Positions 5,096 to 8,297 of a stretch of DNA of 8,297 nucleotides are shown piece after piece (position 1 is the first letter of the stretch; each line of letters starts with the position of its first letter). The stretch comes from Candidatus Omnitrophota bacterium. GTDB taxonomy: Bacteria; Omnitrophota; Gorgyraeia; Aquiviventales; Aquiviventaceae. The position numbers were made by a program, and so were the translations under genes. The notes beneath the pieces are model-generated. The model was not told the origin of the DNA, made no database searches, and was given only the letters and a program-made list of their open reading frames with translations. The stretch is from contig JACQRB010000059.1 of assembly GCA_016206685.1 (NCBI GenBank), forward strand, positions 1 to 8,297. The letters run 5' to 3'.

Positions 5096-5404
5096 TCAAG
5101 CTTTGGGTGGGGGTCGCCCGCCCGCCGTGGCTTCCGCCGCTTTCTTCACTCCCCCGTGCTTGCGGAAGGTCCTCGTCGGGGAAAACTCGCCGAGCTTGTG
5201 GCCCACCATGTTCTCGCTGACGTACACCGACTGGAAGCTGCGCCCGTTGTGGACCAGGAACGTCAAGCCCACGAAATCCGGCGTCACCGTCGAGCGGCGC
5301 GACCAGGTCTTGATGGGCTTGCGATCGTTGGCGTGCTGGGCTTTCTGGACTTTCTCCAGCAGGTGGTCGTCCACAAACGGCCCTTTCTTGAGCGAGCGTC
5401 CCAT
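5096..5404 (-). CDS. rpsS: 30S ribosomal protein S19
   Basis: The 102-residue product includes a complete S19 (usually 88-95) plus a short Ala/Gly/Pro tail (about 90-102). S19 lies in the 30S head, contacts 16S rRNA helices with S13, and forms an inter-subunit bridge. It shows MGRSLKKGPFVDDHLL (1-16), KTWSRRSTVTPDFVG (32-46) and the signature ENMVGHKLGEFSPTRTFRKH (64-83). The ATG at 5404 has an upstream GGAGA at 5419-5415 (10-nt spacing), partly inside the end of rplB. It is followed after 6 nt by rplV. Confidence 0.97.
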   Translation of the reverse strand: MGRSLKKGPFVDDHLLEKVQKAQHANDRKPIKTWSRRSTVTPDFVGLTFLVHNGRSFQSVYVSENMVGHKLGEFSPTRTFRKHGGVKKAAEATAGGRPPPKA

Positions 5405-5408
5405 TCGC

Positions 5409-6239
5409 TCAGCTTCTCCGCTTCACAATCAATCGGTCGGAATACTTGACCGGTTTTCTGGTCTTGCGGCCTTTGGTGTGCCAGCCCCAGGGCGAGACCG
5501 GATGCGGGTTGCCCTGCCCGGACTTGCCTTCGCCGCCGCCATGCGGATGGTCAATCGGGTTCATCGCGACGCCACGCACATGGGGCTTGCGACCCATCCA
5601 GCGCGAACGACCGGCCTTGCCGATGGAGATTGCATGGTGATCGACGTTGCCCATCTGCCCGATCGTGGCCCAGCAGTCAAGCTCCACCAGCCGCACTTCG
5701 CCCGAGGGCAGCTTCACGTGCGCCCGCTCGCCTTCTTTGGCCTGGATGATCGCCGCGGAGCCGGCCGAGCGGACGATCTGGCCGCCCCGGCCTTTGTTCA
5801 GCTCAATGTTGTGGATCATCGCCCCGGGCGGGATGCTGCGCAGCGGCATGGCGTTGCCCAGCTTGACTTCGGCCTCCGGCCCGGCCATGATCTCATCCCC
5901 CACCTTCAGCCCATCCGGCCAGAGGATGTAGCGCCGCTCGCCGTCGGCGTACTCCACCAGCGAAATCCGGCTGGAGCGGTTCGGGTCGTACTCGACCGTC
6001 TTGACCACCGCCTTGATACCGGCCTTGTCCCGGCGATAAAAATCCACCAAGCGATACTGGCGCTTGTGCCCGCCGCCCCGGAACCGGCTGCTGACATGGC
6101 CGTAGGCGTCGCGGCCGCCCGTGCGCGGCAAGGGCACCAGCAGCGATTTCGTCGGCTTGTCCGTCGTGAGCTCGGCGAAATCCGCATAGCTCTGCCAGCG
6201 CCGTGTCGGTGTCGTGGGTTTGGATTGCTTGATGCCCAT
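5409..6239 (-). CDS. rplB: 50S ribosomal protein L2
   Basis: The 276-residue product matches the family (E. coli 273). L2 is a core 23S rRNA-binding protein needed for subunit association and peptidyl transfer. The N-terminal part has KPTTPTRRW (7-15) and the conserved SSRFRGGGHKRQYRLVDF (50-67). The OB/SH3-type middle contains PNRSSRISLVEYADGERRYI. The C-terminal loop carries MNPIDHPHGGGEGK (226-239), including the histidine implicated in function near the peptidyl-transferase centre of E. coli L2. The ATG at 6239 follows the rplW stop by 4 nt and the TGA is 4 nt before rpsS. No truncation or substitution in core motifs was seen. Confidence 0.98.
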   Translation of the reverse strand: MGIKQSKPTTPTRRWQSYADFAELTTDKPTKSLLVPLPRTGGRDAYGHVSSRFRGGGHKRQYRLVDFYRRDKAGIKAVVKTVEYDPNRSSRISLVEYADGERRYILWPDGLKVGDEIMAGPEAEVKLGNAMPLRSIPPGAMIHNIELNKGRGGQIVRSAGSAAIIQAKEGERAHVKLPSGEVRLVELDCWATIGQMGNVDHHAISIGKAGRSRWMGRKPHVRGVAMNPIDHPHGGGEGKSGQGNPHPVSPWGWHTKGRKTRKPVKYSDRLIVKRRS

Positions 6240-6243
6240 CGGA

Positions 6244-6522
6244 TTACTTCAGCTCGATTTTCTGGCCTTGCGCGACGGTCACGATCGCCTTCTTCCAGCC
6301 GGGCCGCCGGCCCCAGCGACCGGTGAGCCGACGCCATTTGCCTTGATAGCCCTGGGTGTTCACCTTCTCCACGGACACCTGAAAGACCGCTTCCACCGCC
6401 TGCTTGATCTGCGGCTTCGTCGCATCCTTGTCGACTTTCAGCACGTACTGGCGGTGACGCTCGATGCGCGCGCCCTTTTCCGTCTGTCGGAGGCCCTTGA
6501 TGATCTCGTTAAGCAGGGGCAT
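6244..6522 (-). CDS. rplW: 50S ribosomal protein L23
   Basis: The 92-residue product fits bacterial L23 (about 95-100). L23 binds 23S rRNA at the tunnel exit and is the docking site for trigger factor and the signal recognition particle in characterised bacteria. Family features are EIIKGLRQTEKG (6-17, equivalent to the usual I-I-x-P-x-x-T-E-K), YVLKVDKDATKPQIKQAVE (26-44), the segment VEKVNTQGYQGK (51-62) and a basic RRLTGRWGRRPGWKKA loop. The N-terminal motif is divergent, with GLRQ where RPLVT or similar is common, but the fold-level pattern is clear. The ATG at 6522 lies 14 nt inside the end of rplD and no Shine-Dalgarno is visible, so initiation probably depends on coupling to rplD translation. 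Confidence 0.95.
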   Translation of the reverse strand: MPLLNEIIKGLRQTEKGARIERHRQYVLKVDKDATKPQIKQAVEAVFQVSVEKVNTQGYQGKWRRLTGRWGRRPGWKKAIVTVAQGQKIELK

Positions 6523-7165
6523 GGGTGTGGGGCGCCGTGTTGAACAGGCGAATCCGTTCTTCCACCTTCGTCAATGCCGCTTTCGTCAGGAGCACCTTCT
6601 GAGCGTTGAGCACATCAAACGCATTGAGCTCAGCCGCCCGGCGCAACTCAAAGCGCGCCAAGTTGCGAAGCGATTTCACCAGCGGCGCGCGGAACTCCTC
6701 CAGCACGATCACGGACGCGCGCGCCACGCCGAAGGTCTTGGCCAAGCCGGCAAACGGCTTGGTCTTGGGTTCGCTCGCCGTGAGCTCGTTGAGCACCACC
6801 AATTCCTGATCGCGCAGCTTGCCTTTCAGGCTTTCCAACAGCGCCTTTCGGCGGATCGCCTTGGGCAGCGAGTAGCCAAAATCCCGAGGATGCGGGCCAA
6901 AGGTGATCCCGCCATGCCGCCAGATCGGCGAACGGATCGAGCCGGCCCGCGCCCGTCCAGTATGTTTCTGCTTCCATGGTTTCTTGCCGCCGCCGGAGAC
7001 ATCGCCGCGCGTTTTGGTGGACGCGGTGCCGGCGCGCCGGTTGGCGCGATACATCGCCACCGCCTGGGCCAACAGCCGCGCGTTCGCGCGGCCGCTCCAC
7101 AACGCCTCATCCAGCGTCAGCTGCTCAACCGTCTTGCCCGTGATGTCCAGCACAGCAAGCTCCAT
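6509..7165 (-). CDS. rplD: 50S ribosomal protein L4
   Basis: The 218-residue product is slightly longer than E. coli L4 (201). L4 binds 23S rRNA domain I, and its extended loop lines the nascent-peptide tunnel; in E. coli it also represses the S10 operon. The loop region contains TKTRGDVSGGGKKPWKQKHT (50-69) followed by GRARAGSIRSPIWRHGGITF (70-89), the classical L4 signature. The globular domain follows, ending in a short His/Ala/Pro tail. The ATG at 7165 overlaps the rplC TGA by one base and gives the common MEL start; the GTG at 7168 is an alternative. The start follows a long purine-rich tract encoding the L3 tail rather than a canonical Shine-Dalgarno site. It overlaps rplW by 14 nt. Confidence 0.97.
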   Translation of the reverse strand: MELAVLDITGKTVEQLTLDEALWSGRANARLLAQAVAMYRANRRAGTASTKTRGDVSGGGKKPWKQKHTGRARAGSIRSPIWRHGGITFGPHPRDFGYSLPKAIRRKALLESLKGKLRDQELVVLNELTASEPKTKPFAGLAKTFGVARASVIVLEEFRAPLVKSLRNLARFELRRAAELNAFDVLNAQKVLLTKAALTKVEERIRLFNTAPHTHAPA

Positions 7166-7914
7166 CACTTCTTCTTGGCCTTGGGCTTCTTCTCTTCTTC
7201 CTCTTCGGCCGAGACGACTTCCTGGATTTTCCTCGCCGCGACGATCGCGCCTGGCCGCTTGACGGACTTCTCGATGAGCACCAAGCGTTGCTCCGGCCCG
7301 GGGAGCGCGCCTTCGATGACCAGCAGGTTGGCCTGCGCATCGATTTTCATGATGCGCAGGTTCTGCACCGTCACGCGCGCGTTGCCCATATGGCCGGGCA
7401 GATGATGGCCCTTGATGACGCGGCCGGGAAACGTGGTCGAGCCAATCGAGCCCGGTGCCCGATGCGACGTTGACCCGTGGGTCGCCGGGCCGCCCTTCCA
7501 GTGCCAGCGCTTCACGCCGCCCTGGAAGCCTTTGCCGATGGAGGTGCCGGTGACATCCACCAGCTCTCCTTCTTGAAACAGCTCCACGGTGAGCGGCTGG
7601 CCAACCGTGTAGGCATCCCCATTGGACCCGCCTGCCCCGGAAGACTCGGGGCGGGCAGGCAGGCGGAACTCCCGCAGGTAGCGAAACGGTCCGGCGCCGG
7701 ATTTTTTGAAATGGCCCCGCAATGCCTTCGTGAGCTTGGCTTCCTTGACGGGCTCAAAGCCCACTTGAACGGCGCGGTAGCCGTCTGTCTTGGGTTCCTT
7801 GACTTGCGTCACCGTGCAAGGACCGGCCTGCAGCACCGTGACGGCCACCACGCGGCCATGCTCATTGAAGAGCTGCGTCATCCCGAGTTTTTTCGAAAGC
7901 AAGCCGATCGCCAT
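7165..7914 (-). CDS. rplC: 50S ribosomal protein L3, with extra loop and charged tail
   Basis: The 249-residue product is longer than the roughly 210 typical of bacterial L3. L3 is an early 23S rRNA-binding protein whose long loop reaches toward the peptidyl-transferase centre. Diagnostic segments are GLLSKKLGMTQLF (residues 4-16), VDVTGTSIGKGFQGGVKRW (119-137) and HRAPGSIGSTTFPGRVIKG (151-169). The extra length comes from an insert at about residues 85-98 (LPARPESSGAGGSN), encoded by a GC palindrome, and from a C-terminal tail EEEEEKKPKAKKK. The ATG at 7914 is chosen because it gives the usual MAIGLL start. A GTG one codon upstream (7917) is an alternative. The frame is intact across the insert, so the gene is inferred to be functional. 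It overlaps rpsJ and rplD by single bases. Confidence 0.97.
   Translation of the reverse strand: MAIGLLSKKLGMTQLFNEHGRVVAVTVLQAGPCTVTQVKEPKTDGYRAVQVGFEPVKEAKLTKALRGHFKKSGAGPFRYLREFRLPARPESSGAGGSNGDAYTVGQPLTVELFQEGELVDVTGTSIGKGFQGGVKRWHWKGGPATHGSTSHRAPGSIGSTTFPGRVIKGHHLPGHMGNARVTVQNLRIMKIDAQANLLVIEGALPGPEQRLVLIEKSVKRPGAIVAARKIQEVVSAEEEEEKKPKAKKK
7630..7660. repeat. REP-like GC palindrome inside rplC
   Basis: The outer arms GCCTGCCC (7630-7637) and GGGCAGGC (7653-7660) are perfect inverted complements over 8 bp. An inner pair CCCCG (7635-7639) and CGGGG (7647-7651) is also complementary around a 7-nt loop. The right half reads as CGGGG, CGGG, CAGGC, while the left half lacks a matching CCCG. 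It therefore looks like a longer perfect palindrome with 4 nt lost from one arm. It encodes about residues 86-95 of L3, within a segment absent from typical L3. Resemblance to repetitive extragenic palindromes is inferred from structure; no second copy exists in this window. Confidence 0.6.
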
Positions 7915-8222
7915 CACTTAATTTCCACGTAGACCCCGGAGGGCAGGTTGAGCTTGCGCAAGGCATCGACGGTTTTGGACGTCGGCTCCACGATGTCGAT
8001 CAGGCGCTTGTGCGTCGTGAGCTGAAACTGCTCCCGCGACTTCTTGTCAATCACCGGCGAGCGCAACACCGTATACAGCTCCCGCTTGGTCGGGAGAGGA
8101 ATCGGTCCGGAGATTTTGGCGCCGGTTCGGCGAACCGTTTCCACGATCTCGGTGGTGGACTGATCCAGCAGCCGATGATCGTACGCTTTGAGCTTGATGC
8201 GAATCTTCGGCATCTGCGCCAT
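7914..8222 (-). CDS. rpsJ: 30S ribosomal protein S10
   Basis: The 102-residue product matches the usual S10 length (about 102-105). S10 sits in the head of the 30S subunit and, in other bacteria, also acts with NusB in transcription antitermination. Family signatures are RIKLKAYDHRLLDQS (residues 8-22), VETVRRTGAKISGPIPLPTK (about 28-46) and the C-terminal run HKRLIDIVEPTSKTVDAL. The ATG at 8222 gives MAQMPKIRIK. The second Met (codon 4) is also a plausible start, since many S10 proteins begin MPKIRI or similar, and no clear Shine-Dalgarno sequence separates the two. It lies 9 nt after tuf. Its TGA stop shares one base with the ATG of rplC (TGATG), which implies translational coupling. Confidence 0.97.
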   Translation of the reverse strand: MAQMPKIRIKLKAYDHRLLDQSTTEIVETVRRTGAKISGPIPLPTKRELYTVLRSPVIDKKSREQFQLTTHKRLIDIVEPTSKTVDALRKLNLPSGVYVEIK

Positions 8223-8231
8223 GCGATTGGC

Positions 8232-8297
8232 TTACTTGAGGATCTCCGTGATCACGCCCGCCCCGACGGTCTTGCCGCCTTCGCGGATGGCGAAGCG
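8232..8297 (-). CDS. tuf: Elongation factor Tu, C-terminal end (partial)
   Basis: Only the last 21 codons and the TAA stop lie in the window; the rest is beyond the right edge. The visible residues begin RFAIREGGKTVGAG and end VITEILK, which is the strongly conserved C-terminus of bacterial EF-Tu domain 3. EF-Tu is the GTPase that delivers aminoacyl-tRNA to the ribosomal A site in the cytoplasm. The stop is 9 nt upstream of rpsJ on the same strand, so tuf and the S10 cluster are very likely on one transcript. This matches bacteria in which the str operon (rpsL-rpsG-fusA-tuf) runs directly into the S10 operon. Identification is certain at family level; whether it is the only tuf copy cannot be seen. 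Confidence 0.95.
   Translation of the reverse strand, partial: RFAIREGGKTVGAGVITEILK

Noticed and set aside
6301..6314. GGGCCGCCGGCCCC, a GC-rich inverted repeat in rplW
   Set aside because: It encodes conserved Gly/Arg-rich L23 loop residues and is short. It is explained by codon composition, has no T-tract and is not a terminator.
5067..6326. A 419-codon open frame on the plus strand, opposite rplB, rpsS and part of rplV
   Set aside because: It lies antisense to clearly conserved genes. Its translation is Arg/Pro/Ala/His-rich with no family motif. Long antisense frames are expected in GC-rich coding DNA.
1..8297. A hidden undescribed multi-gene system, mobile island, CRISPR array or RNA gene
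   Set aside because: The window is almost completely filled by canonical ribosomal-protein genes on one strand. No interval over 35 nt is free of genes, and no repeat-spacer pattern, tRNA-like cloverleaf or transposase was seen.

Overview
The window is a stretch of the conserved bacterial ribosomal-protein cluster (S10 operon running into the spc operon), read entirely from the minus strand. It lies on a GC-rich bacterial chromosome. From right to left (the direction of transcription) it holds the last 21 codons of tuf, then rpsJ, rplC, rplD, rplW, rplB, rpsS, rplV, rpsC, rplP, rpmC, rpsQ, rplN, rplX, rplE, rpsN, rpsH, rplF, rplR, and the first 47 codons of rpsE, which runs off the left edge. 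The gene order is the canonical one with nothing inserted. All complete genes have intact reading frames and the expected family motifs. No tRNA, rRNA, CRISPR array, insertion sequence, promoter or intrinsic terminator could be supported.

The layout is extremely compact. Most junctions are stop/start overlaps (ATGA, TGATG or TAATG) or gaps of 1-14 nt, as expected for one translationally coupled mRNA. The widest gap is 35 nt between rplV and rpsC. tuf ends only 9 nt before rpsJ, so there is no room for a separate S10-operon leader. The str-type block (tuf) and the S10/spc genes are probably co-transcribed. The proteins cover both subunits: S10, S19, S3, S17, S14, S8 and S5 for 30S, and L3, L4, L23, L2, L22, L16, L29, L14, L24, L5, L6 and L18 for 50S. 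They include the peptidyl-transferase-proximal proteins L2, L3 and L16, the exit-tunnel proteins L4, L22, L23, L24 and L29, and the 5S rRNA binders L5 and L18.

The organism is a bacterium, not an archaeon, by protein types and order. S14 is the short zinc-binding form, and L24 carries two CxxC pairs. The sequence alone does not let me name a phylum. The style (high GC, repeat-invaded tails, tuf fused to the S10 cluster) would fit an uncultured, metagenome-known lineage, but that is a guess.

The unusual content is small-scale. Two inverted arrays of a 7-bp tandem repeat cover the 3' end of rplV and the rplV-rpsC gap. They encode the L22 tail, supply its stop codon and abut the rpsC ribosome-binding site. 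A REP-like GC palindrome sits in frame inside rplC and encodes an extra loop in L3. S5 has a proline-rich N-terminal extension partly built from a 9-bp repeat, S17 has a 32-residue tail, and L16 has Thr where the hydroxylatable Arg of E. coli L16 lies. I found no undescribed multi-gene system here.
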